Origin: Bacteroidota bacterium
GTDB lineage: Bacteria > Bacteroidota > Bacteroidia > Chitinophagales > Chitinophagaceae
Assembly (NCBI GenBank): GCA_029778965.1
Contig: JAKPBL010000538.1
Location: 1-16,841 of the forward strand
Length of the DNA: 16,841 nt
Reading direction: 5' to 3'
Shown: positions 8,159-15,035 of the stretch, piece after piece
Numbering within the stretch: position 1 is the first letter of the stretch
Layout: each line of letters begins with the position of its first letter
Made by a program: the position numbers and the translations under genes
The notes under the pieces: model-generated
Database searches by the model: none
Told to the model about the DNA's origin: nothing
What the model saw: the letters and a program-made list of their open reading frames with translations, nothing else

Positions 8159-8243
8159 AGGTAGTTGCTTTTTAGGTAAACGACCGGGCGCAAAATAATA
8201 GTATTCCAGTGTCCGAAACCGGTTAATAAACCAGTATTTATGT

Positions 8244-8251
8244 TAATTTCG
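8244..8251 (+). promoter_or_regulatory. Possible -7 box of the FKBP isomerase gene
   Basis: TAATTTCG matches TAnnTTTG at all but one position and lies 19 bases before the ATG at 8271, leaving a short leader. No -33 TTTG is visible at 19-21 bp. The call rests on one short motif. Confidence 0.3.
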
Positions 8252-8270
8252 TGCCCTAAAATTAGATTCT

Positions 8271-8990
8271 ATGATGAAACCATTGATGGCTGGCGCCGGT
8301 TTGTTGCTGCTCGCCGCAAGTCTCCCGGCGCAGACCTCTTCCAAATCGAAGCAAGCGCCGGTCAAGACAAAGCCTTCGATCGTGCCCTTGCTGAAAAACG
8401 CGAACGATTCGGTGAGCTATGCCATCGGTATGAGCCTGGCCAGCTTTTACAAAGAACAGGGAATTACTTCCGTAAATACGAACTGTGTAAGCGCCGCGCT
8501 GAACGATGCCATGAAAGGCCGCCCTACCTTAATGAGTGAAGAACAAATGAATATGAGTATTTCAAATTACCTGCAACAATTAAAGAAAGAAAAATCGGCC
8601 GCCGCCAGAGAAGCCGGCCGGCAATTTCTCGCTGCCAACAAAACGAAACCCGGTGTAGTGGAATTACCCAGCGGGTTGCAATACCTGGTGGAGAAAATGG
8701 GCGACGGCCCCAAGCCTGCATTGACCGATAAGGTCAAATGCCATTACCACGGAACGCTGATCAACGGCGTTGTTTTCGACAGTTCGGTAGACCGTGGCCA
8801 GCCCATCGATTTCCCCGTGAACGGTGTTATCAAAGGCTGGGTGGAAGCCCTTCAACTAATGCCGGTAGGCAGCAAGTGGAAACTTTTCATTCCCGCCGAT
8901 CTCGCCTATGGCGATAACCAGGCCGGTGCTCAAATTGCACCCGGCTCCACGCTGATCTTCGACGTGGAACTGCTGGAAATTGTGAAGTAG
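8271..8990 (+). CDS. Exported FKBP-type peptidyl-prolyl cis-trans isomerase (FkpA/Mip-like)
   Basis: A 239-residue periplasmic or outer-membrane-facing folding catalyst. Residues 1-21 are a signal peptide (cleavage after SLPAQ). Residues of about 46-125 are the helical dimerisation domain of FkpA/Mip proteins (VSYAIGMSLASFYKEQG, then a long charged helix with QQLKKEKSAAAREAGRQFLAANK). Residues of about 131-239 are the FKBP domain. FK506/proline-pocket residues are intact: Y159 in HYHGTL, F169-D170 in VFDSS, V186-I187 and W190 in GVIKGW, Y213 in AYGD, F230 in LIFDVELLEI. The enzyme should isomerise Xaa-Pro bonds in exported proteins. Two ATGs stand in tandem at 8271 and 8274; either may be used. 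It is convergent with the PKD-domain gene across a 203-bp gap holding the 35-bp inverted repeat. Confidence 0.95.
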   Translation: MMKPLMAGAGLLLLAASLPAQTSSKSKQAPVKTKPSIVPLLKNANDSVSYAIGMSLASFYKEQGITSVNTNCVSAALNDAMKGRPTLMSEEQMNMSISNYLQQLKKEKSAAAREAGRQFLAANKTKPGVVELPSGLQYLVEKMGDGPKPALTDKVKCHYHGTLINGVVFDSSVDRGQPIDFPVNGVIKGWVEALQLMPVGSKWKLFIPADLAYGDNQAGAQIAPGSTLIFDVELLEIVK

Positions 8991-9002
8991 GCAGGCATTT
9001 GG

Positions 9003-9088
9003 TTCACGCAAAGCCCGCAAAGGAGCAAAGACGCCAAAACGGATAAAAAATCCTTGGCGTCTTTGCTCCTTTGCGGGCTTTGCGTGAA
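9003..9088. repeat. Perfect 35-bp inverted repeat with CTTTGC subunits (palindromic intergenic element)
   Basis: The left arm 9003-9037 is the exact reverse complement of the right arm 9054-9088, separated by 16 bases that contain a small nested pair, GGAT (9041-9044) with ATCC (9050-9053). The right arm holds three CTTTGC units at 9061, 9069 and 9078. The element begins 12 bp after the FKBP stop and lies before the end of the convergent PKD-domain gene. It could act as a bidirectional terminator, but lacks a T-tract right after the stem on either strand. Its size and internal repetition suggest a dispersed palindromic repeat; similar CTTTGCG-rich intergenic repeats occur, as I recall, in Bacteroidota genomes. 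Only one copy is present here, so dispersal cannot be shown. The rest of 8991-9193 holds nothing I recognise. Confidence 0.85.
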
Positions 9089-9193
9089 AAATTTAGCACC
9101 TCTGCGAGAAACGAAAAGACCGTTCCCGCAGGTAGGCTGGCAAATACAAGTCATCCCCGCATGCGGCAGCCACTTCAAACCTCAAACCTATAT

Positions 9194-9544
9194 TCATTTA
9201 ATTGTCAGCTTCACTTCATCAATACCGCTGCTTCCTTTTTCGTCGGTCACTACCAGGCGAAAAACGTATTCGCCGGCGGTGGCGCCTTCAATCGCGGAAA
9301 TGGCGGCATAAGGATTGGAAATGGTCACCGGTTTGCCCGCTACCTGCGTCCACCGGTACCTTGATATAAGTCCGTCGGGCTCCACGCTGGCCGTGCCATC
9401 CAATTGTGCAAAATCTGTAACGGAAATCGTCAGGTCCTGGCCTGCATGGGCAATGGGAGGAAGATTTTTTTCGGTCTTTTTCGCGGGATCCGGCTGGAAA
9501 GCCAACGACGATGCAAGTGAAAGACCAACTATGAGCGCTTTCAT
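9194..9544 (-). CDS. Small exported protein consisting of one PKD-like domain
   Basis: A 116-residue protein. Residues 1 to about 16 look like a signal peptide (MKALIVGLSLASSLAF), with a short linker rich in Pro and Lys. From about residue 29 to the end is one PKD/Ig-like domain of the Bacteroidota type: PPIAHAGQDLTISV, the strand LDGTASVEPDGLISRYRWTQ, AGEYVFRLVVTDEKGSS and a last strand DEVKLTIK. Such domains usually occur as spacers or binding modules in large secreted enzymes and adhesins; here the domain stands alone with no catalytic part and no T9SS sorting domain. It could bind a carbohydrate or protein, or be a remnant. It lies downstream of the phosphorylase gene in the same direction but behind the hairpin at 9605-9647, so it is probably transcribed separately. 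Confidence 0.8.
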   Translation of the reverse strand: MKALIVGLSLASSLAFQPDPAKKTEKNLPPIAHAGQDLTISVTDFAQLDGTASVEPDGLISRYRWTQVAGKPVTISNPYAAISAIEGATAGEYVFRLVVTDEKGSSGIDEVKLTIK

Positions 9545-9604
9545 ATAGGGGGGATTTATTCCTCTTAAAACGCCGGCCGGCGCGAAATATTATTCATACC
9601 GGCT

Positions 9605-9647
9605 TAAAATGCAGAATCGACTGGCGATCAGTCGATTCTGCATTTTA
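9605..9647 (-). terminator. Strong hairpin, terminator of the lipoprotein-phosphorylase unit
   Basis: A perfect 19-bp stem (9605-9623 with 9629-9647) and a 5-base loop (9624-9628). It starts 17 bp past the stop of the phosphorylase-like gene on the minus strand. The stem ends are A/T pairs, so the minus-strand transcript ends the stem in UUUUA, and the plus strand reads the same way. It therefore fits an intrinsic terminator that could work in both directions, although the U-run is short. Confidence 0.75.
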
Positions 9648-9664
9648 GTGCCTTATTTGAAAAA

Positions 9665-11320
9665 TCATGCATTGTACATAAGCGTATAATATTCGTGCGC
9701 CATCCGGTTGCTTTCAAACTGGTACCGCACATCGCGCATGCCGTTTTTCACGACCTGCCGCCAGGTGGCGCGGTTTTCATAATAAAGCGGCAGGATCTGG
9801 TTTTGTAAGATCTCGTACAGTTGATTCAGGTCGTATTCGTCCTGCTCGTGCGTATTCATATTCATGTAGTCGGCCTTGGGCACTACAAAACCATTGTTGC
9901 CATTGTTGATGAACTCGGGTATCCAGCCATCATCGGTGCTGAAGTTCACCGCGCCGTTCATGGCTGCGGTCATACCGCTGGTACCGCTCGCCTCGCGGGG
10001 TACGCGTGGGTTGTTGAGCCAGCAATCGGCGCCCTGCTTCAGGCGTTTCGACAGGGCCAGCTCATATCCCACCAACACTGCCATATTCGGGAACTGGCGG
10101 CTCAGGTGCACCAGGTGATTGAAATCGTTGATGGCCGGGTAATCCATGGGATAGGGCTTGCCCGCCCAGATGATCTGCACCGGGTACTTGGTGCTGCCCA
10201 TCAGCTCCACGAAACGCGCATGGTCGCGCGTGATGAGCTCTGCTCTTTTATAGCCGGCAAAACGGCGCGCCCACACGATCGTAAAAACATCGGGTTTGAA
10301 GAGCTTGCCTGTCTGGTCGGCCACAATATCAAAAGCCCTTTTCTTCAGGTACCTCTTGCGGTCGTCGAATCCATAATCGTTGCCTTCTTCCATGGCACGG
10401 TACAATTGCTTGTCGGCCCAGAAACGCCAGTTCTGCGCATTGGTGATCGATTTGATTTCGCAGATACCGTCATATTTCCCCCACATGGCCCTGGACACTT
10501 CCCCATGCAACTGCGATACGCCATTGGCAACGCGGGCAAAACGGAGCGCCACCAGCGAATGGTTGAACTGGTCGTCGCGGATACCCGTCAGCGCGCGCAC
10601 CTCATCGAGCGACAACCCGCAGAAATAACTCATCTTCTGGCACAAATAAATATCGTGCTTTTCGTTGCCCGCTTCTTCAGGTGTGTGGGTGGTAAATACC
10701 AGCCGCTTCCTCACCTCTTCAATGTTCTTGTTGAACTTCTGGTAGAGGTAGAAGCCGGCACTGATGCCGTGCGCTTCGTTCAGGTGATAGACTTCGGGAT
10801 TGTAGTTCATCTCGTCGAGCAGCTTTGCGCCGCCCACACCCAGCAGGATGAACTGCGCCACCTTAGTGGCTACGTTTGCGTCGTACAAACGATGCGTAAT
10901 GGTTTGCGATACATAGTCGTTTTCGGGCAGGTCGGTGCTCAGCAAAAAAAGCGGCGCTGTTTCAAATGTGCTTGGATTCAGGTAAAACACTTTCACCCAT
11001 ACAGGGTGGTCGTGAATGGATATCTGGAATTTGATACCGGTATCTTCCAGGAAGCTGTAGATCTTTTCCATCCAGGTCACCTGCAGGGTCTGGTCCTGGT
11101 TCCGGGCCTGGTCGTAGTATCCGTATTTCCAAAGAATACCGATGCCGATCAGGTTTTGCCGCAATTCATAGGCGCTGCGAAGGTGCGAGCCCGATAAAAA
11201 GCCCAGGCCGCCGCTGTATATCTTTAACGGCTGCTGAACGGCGAACTCCATCGAAAAATAGGCTACTTTCTTTGAATACTCATCTGAATGGTAGGGTACC
11301 TTGAAATTCATGAAACTCAT
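9665..11320 (-). CDS. Short alpha-glucan (glycogen) phosphorylase-like protein, GT35 family, PLP lysine replaced
   Basis: A 551-residue cytoplasmic protein of the short alpha-glucan phosphorylase type; E. coli GlgP has about 815 residues. Motifs in order: YFSMEFAVQQ and IYSGGLGFLSGSH (21-46), VYHLNEAHGISAG, VFTTHTPEEAGNEKHD, a Rossmann-half motif RRFAGYKRAELITRDH, then QIIWAGKPYP and DCWLNNPRVPREASGTSGM. GT35 enzymes use pyridoxal phosphate bound to the Lys after EASGT(S/G)xM; here that position is Thr451 (codon 9970-9968, ACC). The GLGVLAGDH motif, as I recall it from short phosphorylases, reads GLGFLSGSH here, so its Asp is Ser45. The protein clearly shares the fold, but phosphorolysis by the usual mechanism is doubtful. 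It may degrade or bind glycogen in another way or be regulatory. The gene follows the lipoprotein gene by 6 bp, so the two are co-transcribed, and ends before the hairpin at 9605-9647. Confidence 0.88.
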   Translation of the reverse strand: MSFMNFKVPYHSDEYSKKVAYFSMEFAVQQPLKIYSGGLGFLSGSHLRSAYELRQNLIGIGILWKYGYYDQARNQDQTLQVTWMEKIYSFLEDTGIKFQISIHDHPVWVKVFYLNPSTFETAPLFLLSTDLPENDYVSQTITHRLYDANVATKVAQFILLGVGGAKLLDEMNYNPEVYHLNEAHGISAGFYLYQKFNKNIEEVRKRLVFTTHTPEEAGNEKHDIYLCQKMSYFCGLSLDEVRALTGIRDDQFNHSLVALRFARVANGVSQLHGEVSRAMWGKYDGICEIKSITNAQNWRFWADKQLYRAMEEGNDYGFDDRKRYLKKRAFDIVADQTGKLFKPDVFTIVWARRFAGYKRAELITRDHARFVELMGSTKYPVQIIWAGKPYPMDYPAINDFNHLVHLSRQFPNMAVLVGYELALSKRLKQGADCWLNNPRVPREASGTSGMTAAMNGAVNFSTDDGWIPEFINNGNNGFVVPKADYMNMNTHEQDEYDLNQLYEILQNQILPLYYENRATWRQVVKNGMRDVRYQFESNRMAHEYYTLMYNA

Positions 11321-11326
11321 AAGCGT

Positions 11327-12304
11327 TTATTTCTTTTTCTTATTGCCGGCAGGGGCCGGCTTGTTTTTTCTTATATAGCTGCCTTCAAAAAAACATTTGA
11401 TATCCCGGTACGAGCCGCAGCCCTCCAGCTCTTTCAGGCGAACCGTATTGCCGCTGAAAGTAAACTCTATGGCGCAGGTACCGTTGTTCTCGGTAAAACG
11501 GCCGCTGTGATTGCCGGTGATCGACATCTCTCCCTTTAGCTCGCCCTTACAGGCGCCTCCGTCTTTCTCAAAATGAATGAAGAAAAGCAGCCGGCCAGGT
11601 TTGCTGCCGTCGCGTATCGACACCAGGTTCCTCTTATCCTGCCGGTAATCGCCTGTCAGCTTATGAGAGGCCAGCAGGGTATCAACAGGGTTGAGTAGTT
11701 CCGTGTTCGCGCCGGTAGCGGCGGCATTGGATTCCGTGAGAATTAACGTAAACAGGCCTTCCGTATTATATACATATACTTTCTTGTTATAGGTCAGCCG
11801 ACCGTCGGCAGCTACCTGCTGGCGGTTAAGCGCAATGGTGTAACGGGCATCCATAACGGCCGATGACAGGTCATTGGCCCGCGGCGCGGCAGACAGGCTG
11901 AGCAGGGGCAGCGCTGTCACAAAGCTGTCTTTGTCGAACACCAGCGCCAGCGCCGCTTTTTTGGCGCCGGCAAACGACCGCACGAAGAGGTAGGTTTCGC
12001 CGTCGGCAACGGTTACCTTGCCGATGGGGAACAACTGCGGACGAACGCCCTTTACAGCCAGCAGGCGGGTGACAGAATCGGGAACAAACTGGGAAAATAT
12101 TTTATTGCCAATGCGAAGCGAATCGCCGGGCTTTTTGGTAAGAGAAGAATCTGCCAGTTGAACGGGCAGGGGCAGTTCGGGGAAAAACTCAATGAATTCT
12201 TTTACGGTTACCGTGCTGTCATCCGTCAACTGTTTTTTTTTCTGCGAGCAACCAGCCAATACCACCAAGAAAAACAACCATAGAACCGGGGAGCGTCGAA
12301 GCAT
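11327..12304 (-). CDS. Lipoprotein of unknown function with Lys-rich tail
   Basis: A 325-residue protein I cannot assign to a family. The signal peptide ends in the lipobox L-A-G-C with lipidated Cys19 (MLRRSPVLWLFFLVVLAGC), followed by SQKKKQ. The mature part is predicted soluble and mixed alpha/beta. The last about 120 residues form a compact block with GRLLFFIHFEKDGGACKGEL, GTCAIEFTFSGN and LEGCGSYRDIKCFF, including four Cys that could pair in the periplasm. The C-terminal end is basic (RKNKPAPAGNKKKK). It is the first gene of a unit with the phosphorylase-like gene 6 bp downstream, although one product is extracytoplasmic and the other cytoplasmic. Its start faces the mntR-like gene across 102 bp that include the palindromic operator. 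Confidence 0.8.
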   Translation of the reverse strand: MLRRSPVLWLFFLVVLAGCSQKKKQLTDDSTVTVKEFIEFFPELPLPVQLADSSLTKKPGDSLRIGNKIFSQFVPDSVTRLLAVKGVRPQLFPIGKVTVADGETYLFVRSFAGAKKAALALVFDKDSFVTALPLLSLSAAPRANDLSSAVMDARYTIALNRQQVAADGRLTYNKKVYVYNTEGLFTLILTESNAAATGANTELLNPVDTLLASHKLTGDYRQDKRNLVSIRDGSKPGRLLFFIHFEKDGGACKGELKGEMSITGNHSGRFTENNGTCAIEFTFSGNTVRLKELEGCGSYRDIKCFFEGSYIRKNKPAPAGNKKKK

Positions 12305-12374
12305 ACCAGATTTTTCCGTGAATCGCTAAAATAGGGTGTTTTCGCTAAGCGGCTGGGTTTTGAAAATATTTTTT

Positions 12375-12390
12375 TTTAGATTTGTCTAAA
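12375..12390. promoter_or_regulatory. Palindromic operator, probable MntR/DtxR-type binding site
   Basis: TTTAGA-TTTG-TCTAAA is a perfect 6+4+6 inverted repeat, similar in style to the TTAGG/CCTAA half-sites of DtxR-family operators. It lies just upstream of a -7-like box TAATTTTA (12393-12400), which ends 6 bases before the TTG start of the metal regulator. A bound dimer would block RNA polymerase, giving metal-dependent autorepression of mntR-mntH. It is also 70 bp upstream of the divergent lipoprotein gene and could affect it. Confidence 0.65.
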
Positions 12391-12406
12391 TATAATTTTA
12401 GGTCGA

Positions 12407-13081
12407 TTGAAATATTCACCCAGCAAAGAGAATTACCTGAAAGCGATTTTCCACCTTCAGCAAGATGATTCGGTCGTAAGCACCAACGCTCTTGCCCGGC
12501 AGCTAAACACCAGCGCTGCGTCGGTGACAGATATGCTCAAAAAGCTGAAAACCCAAAAGCTGTTGCAGTACCAGCCTTACCGGGGCGTCAGGCTTACGGC
12601 CGAGGGTAAGAAAGTGGCACTGCAGATCATCCGCAAGCACCGTCTTTGGGAGTACTTCCTGGTGGAAAAGCTGGCATTCGGCTGGGAAGAAGTGCATGAG
12701 ATCGCCGAAGAACTAGAGCACATCAGCAGCACCAAGCTGATCGATCGGCTTGACCATTTCCTCGGAAACCCGCGTACCGACCCCCATGGCGACCCCATAC
12801 CCGACGCCCAGGGCAGCATGCCGCTGGTGCAGCAGACCTCCCTCATCGATCTCCCTGTAAGAAAACAGGCGGCCGTTATCAGCGTCAGCAACCAGTCGAC
12901 CGCGATGCTCGACCTCCTCAAGCACCACCATATCGGCATCGGCACCAAACTGGCCGTGAACCGCCGCTTTGAGTTTGACCAGACCCTTGAAATCAGTATT
13001 CCCAACCGGCCCGTTTTCACGATCAGCGAACTGCTGGCCGCCAATCTTTTTGTTGCGTATGACACCACAACCACGGCATAA
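12407..13081 (+). CDS. mntR: DtxR/MntR-family metal-dependent transcriptional regulator
   Basis: A 224-residue cytoplasmic repressor with three domains: winged helix (1 to about 65, recognition helix near TSAASVTDMLKKLKTQ), metal-binding dimerisation domain (about 66-140) and a C-terminal FeoA/SH3-like domain (about 150-220), the full-length DtxR layout. Metal ligands align with DtxR: H78, E82, H97, E101, E104, H105. E101 replaces DtxR Cys102, as in MntR (Glu99), which points to manganese. The position of DtxR Met10/MntR Asp8 is Asn9, an unusual ligand. No in-frame ATG fits: the start is a TTG at 12407 that gives the expected N terminus (SPSKENYLKAI). The gene overlaps the Nramp gene by 23 bp, so the two are translationally coupled, and it should repress both when metal is plentiful. 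Confidence 0.92.
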   Translation: MKYSPSKENYLKAIFHLQQDDSVVSTNALARQLNTSAASVTDMLKKLKTQKLLQYQPYRGVRLTAEGKKVALQIIRKHRLWEYFLVEKLAFGWEEVHEIAEELEHISSTKLIDRLDHFLGNPRTDPHGDPIPDAQGSMPLVQQTSLIDLPVRKQAAVISVSNQSTAMLDLLKHHHIGIGTKLAVNRRFEFDQTLEISIPNRPVFTISELLAANLFVAYDTTTTA

Positions 13082-14945
13082 CGACCTTTCCTTAAGCGAG
13101 GTTCACAACACGATCGACACCACCGGGCACAAATCATTCTGGAAAAGGATCCTTTCCTTTTTAGGGCCTGCCTACCTGGTGAGCGTTGGGTATATGGACC
13201 CCGGCAACTGGGCCACCGACCTGCAGGGCGGCAGCCAGTTCGGTTATACATTACTGTGGGTGCTGCTGATGAGCAACCTCATGGCCCTGCTGCTGCAAAG
13301 CCTGTCGGCCCGGCTGGGCATTGTTCGCGGCCGCGACCTGGCGCAGGCCAACCGCGAAACATTTCCGCCGGCGGTGAACTTCCTGCTGTACCTGCTGGCC
13401 GAAATCGCTATTGCAGCCACCGACCTTGCCGAAGTGCTGGGCATGGCCATCGGCATTCACCTGCTCACCGGCCTGCCCCTCATGGCTGGCGTAGCCATTA
13501 CCATTTTCGATACCTTCTTATTGTTATGGCTGCAGAAGCTGGGCATGCGCAAAATGGAGCTGTTCATCATCGGCCTTATCTCCGTCATTTCGATTTCGTT
13601 CCTCGTAGAAATGATACTCGTTAAACCGGTAATGAGTGAAGTGGTGCGCGGACTGGTACCGGACATTCCCAATGAAACGGCCCTTTATATCGCCATCGGC
13701 ATCATCGGCGCCACCGTCATGCCGCACAACCTCTACCTGCATTCGGCCCTAGTGCAAACCCGGAAGATCAGGAACGACGTAGAAGGCAAGCGGAAGGCCA
13801 TCCGAATGAACGTGATCGACAGCGCGATCGCCCTGAACCTTGCATTTTTCGTAAACGCCGCTATTTTGGTGCTGGCTGCTGCGGCCTTTCATAAGACCGG
13901 GCAAACCGATGTAGCGAGAATAGAAGACGCGCATCGCCTGCTCGACAACCTGCTGGGATCGAAGCTCGCTCCCACCCTGTTCGCAATCGCGCTGATCGCC
14001 GCGGGACAATCATCCACCATTACCGGCACCCTCGCAGGGCAGATCGTGATGGAGGGTTACCTGCAGCTTCGTATCAATCCCTGGCTGCGCCGGCTGCTCA
14101 CCCGTTTGCTGGCAGTGGTGCCGGCCATACTGGTCATTTACTATTTCGGCGATACAGAAGTCGATGCCATGCTGGTGCTGAGCCAGGTGGTATTAAGCCT
14201 TCAACTGGGTTTCGCCGTTATTCCCCTGATACATTTTGTGAGCGATAAAGAGAAAATGGGCGAATTGCGCATCAAACCTTATGTAGCCGCCGCCGCCTGG
14301 ATCGTAGCGGCGGTGCTCACCTATCTTAACCTGCGGATGGTACTGGCCGAAGCCACCGTTTTTTTGCAGGGCGACCATGCCGGCTGGATAAAAGCGCTGA
14401 TCGTGGTGGGAATTATATTGCTGCTGGTATTACTGCTGATCGTGATCGTGCAGCCGCTGCTGGCAAAAAAACGCCGGCAGAAACAGGTCGCCATTCACAG
14501 CGGGCTGCGGTCGCTGCAACCGTTGTCGCTGCCCGTTTACGAACGGGTGGCCATTGCACTTGAATTCAGCCGGCACGACAGCCAGTTGCTGTCGCATGCC
14601 ATGGCGCAGGCAAAACCGGGCGCCACCCTGGTACTGATCCACATCGTGGAAAGCGTGACTGCCCGGTTTTACGGCACCGCCAGCGAAGATCTTGAGTCGC
14701 AACAGGATGCCCGCCAGCTAAACCAGTATGTGGCCGAGCTGAACGCGCTCGGCTATACCGCCATCGCCTGCCTCGGCCATGAGTCGCGGCAGGCCGGTAT
14801 TGTACGCTTCACGCAGCAAGAGCATGCCGACCTGCTGATCATGGGCGCGCACCGCCATCGCGCCGTGGCCGACCTGGTGTACGGGGATACCATCAACAAG
14901 GTGCGGCATGAGCTGCACATCCCCGTATTGGTGGTGAATGTGTAA
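13059..14945 (+). CDS. mntH: Nramp-family divalent metal (Mn2+/Fe2+) transporter fused to a universal stress protein domain
   Basis: A 628-residue inner-membrane protein. Residues of about 30-470 are an Nramp transporter with about 11 helices: TM1 has the metal-binding DPGN (47-50) in VGYMDPGNWATDL, TM6 has MPHNLYLHSAL with M221 and H223, and a long TM10 region carries SQVVLSLQLGFAVIPL. D47, N50 and M221 are the usual ligands for Mn2+ and Fe2+. After a basic linker (about 469-480, AKKRRQKQ), residues of about 494-628 form a UspA domain (VAIALEFSRHDSQLLSHAM, VLIHIVES, ADLLIMGAHRH, IPVLVV). The Usp ATP motif G-2x-G-9x-G(S/T) is changed to G596-A-H-R599 ... G609-D610, so ATP binding is doubtful. 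I chose ATG 13059, which overlaps the mntR end by 23 bp, rather than the upstream in-frame ATG at 12969 deep inside mntR. Proton-coupled metal import under MntR control is expected. Confidence 0.93.
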   Translation: MTPQPRHNDLSLSEVHNTIDTTGHKSFWKRILSFLGPAYLVSVGYMDPGNWATDLQGGSQFGYTLLWVLLMSNLMALLLQSLSARLGIVRGRDLAQANRETFPPAVNFLLYLLAEIAIAATDLAEVLGMAIGIHLLTGLPLMAGVAITIFDTFLLLWLQKLGMRKMELFIIGLISVISISFLVEMILVKPVMSEVVRGLVPDIPNETALYIAIGIIGATVMPHNLYLHSALVQTRKIRNDVEGKRKAIRMNVIDSAIALNLAFFVNAAILVLAAAAFHKTGQTDVARIEDAHRLLDNLLGSKLAPTLFAIALIAAGQSSTITGTLAGQIVMEGYLQLRINPWLRRLLTRLLAVVPAILVIYYFGDTEVDAMLVLSQVVLSLQLGFAVIPLIHFVSDKEKMGELRIKPYVAAAAWIVAAVLTYLNLRMVLAEATVFLQGDHAGWIKALIVVGIILLLVLLLIVIVQPLLAKKRRQKQVAIHSGLRSLQPLSLPVYERVAIALEFSRHDSQLLSHAMAQAKPGATLVLIHIVESVTARFYGTASEDLESQQDARQLNQYVAELNALGYTAIACLGHESRQAGIVRFTQQEHADLLIMGAHRHRAVADLVYGDTINKVRHELHIPVLVVNV

Positions 14946-14977
14946 TACCGGCCCGCCTCGGCAGCAAATATTTTACA

Positions 14978-15008
14978 TTGTTTTTATTCCTCATTTCACT
15001 TAGGTTTG
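14978..15008 (+). promoter_or_regulatory. Promoter of the isocitrate dehydrogenase gene
   Basis: TTG (14978-14980, within ATTG) is followed after 20 bp by TAGGTTTG (15001-15008), an exact TAnnTTTG match. This is the best -33/-7 pair in the window. The box is 27 bp upstream of the ATG at 15036. It overlaps an in-frame TTG at 15006, which makes that TTG unlikely as a start. Confidence 0.65.
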
Positions 15009-15035
15009 CAGACTTCCATAAAAAATCAACCCGCT

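Noticed and set aside
8991..9193. CRISPR-like repetition from the CTTTGC units
   Set aside because: The units are 6 bp at 8-9 bp spacing inside one palindrome; there are no spacers of constant length and no cas genes.
9821..11197. Long open frame (458 codons) on the plus strand opposite the phosphorylase-like gene
   Set aside because: The minus-strand frame has clear family motifs throughout. The plus-strand translation is His/Val/Ile-rich without recognisable domains, as expected of an antisense shadow in G/C-rich codons.
12969..13058. Upstream in-frame start for the Nramp gene
   Set aside because: It would add 30 residues with no Nramp similarity and overlap mntR by 113 bp; the ATG at 13059 fits the family N terminus better.
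15006..15035. In-frame TTG start for icd
   Set aside because: It lies inside the -7 promoter box and adds 10 residues not seen in the family; the ATG at 15036 gives the exact human IDH1 numbering of active-site residues.
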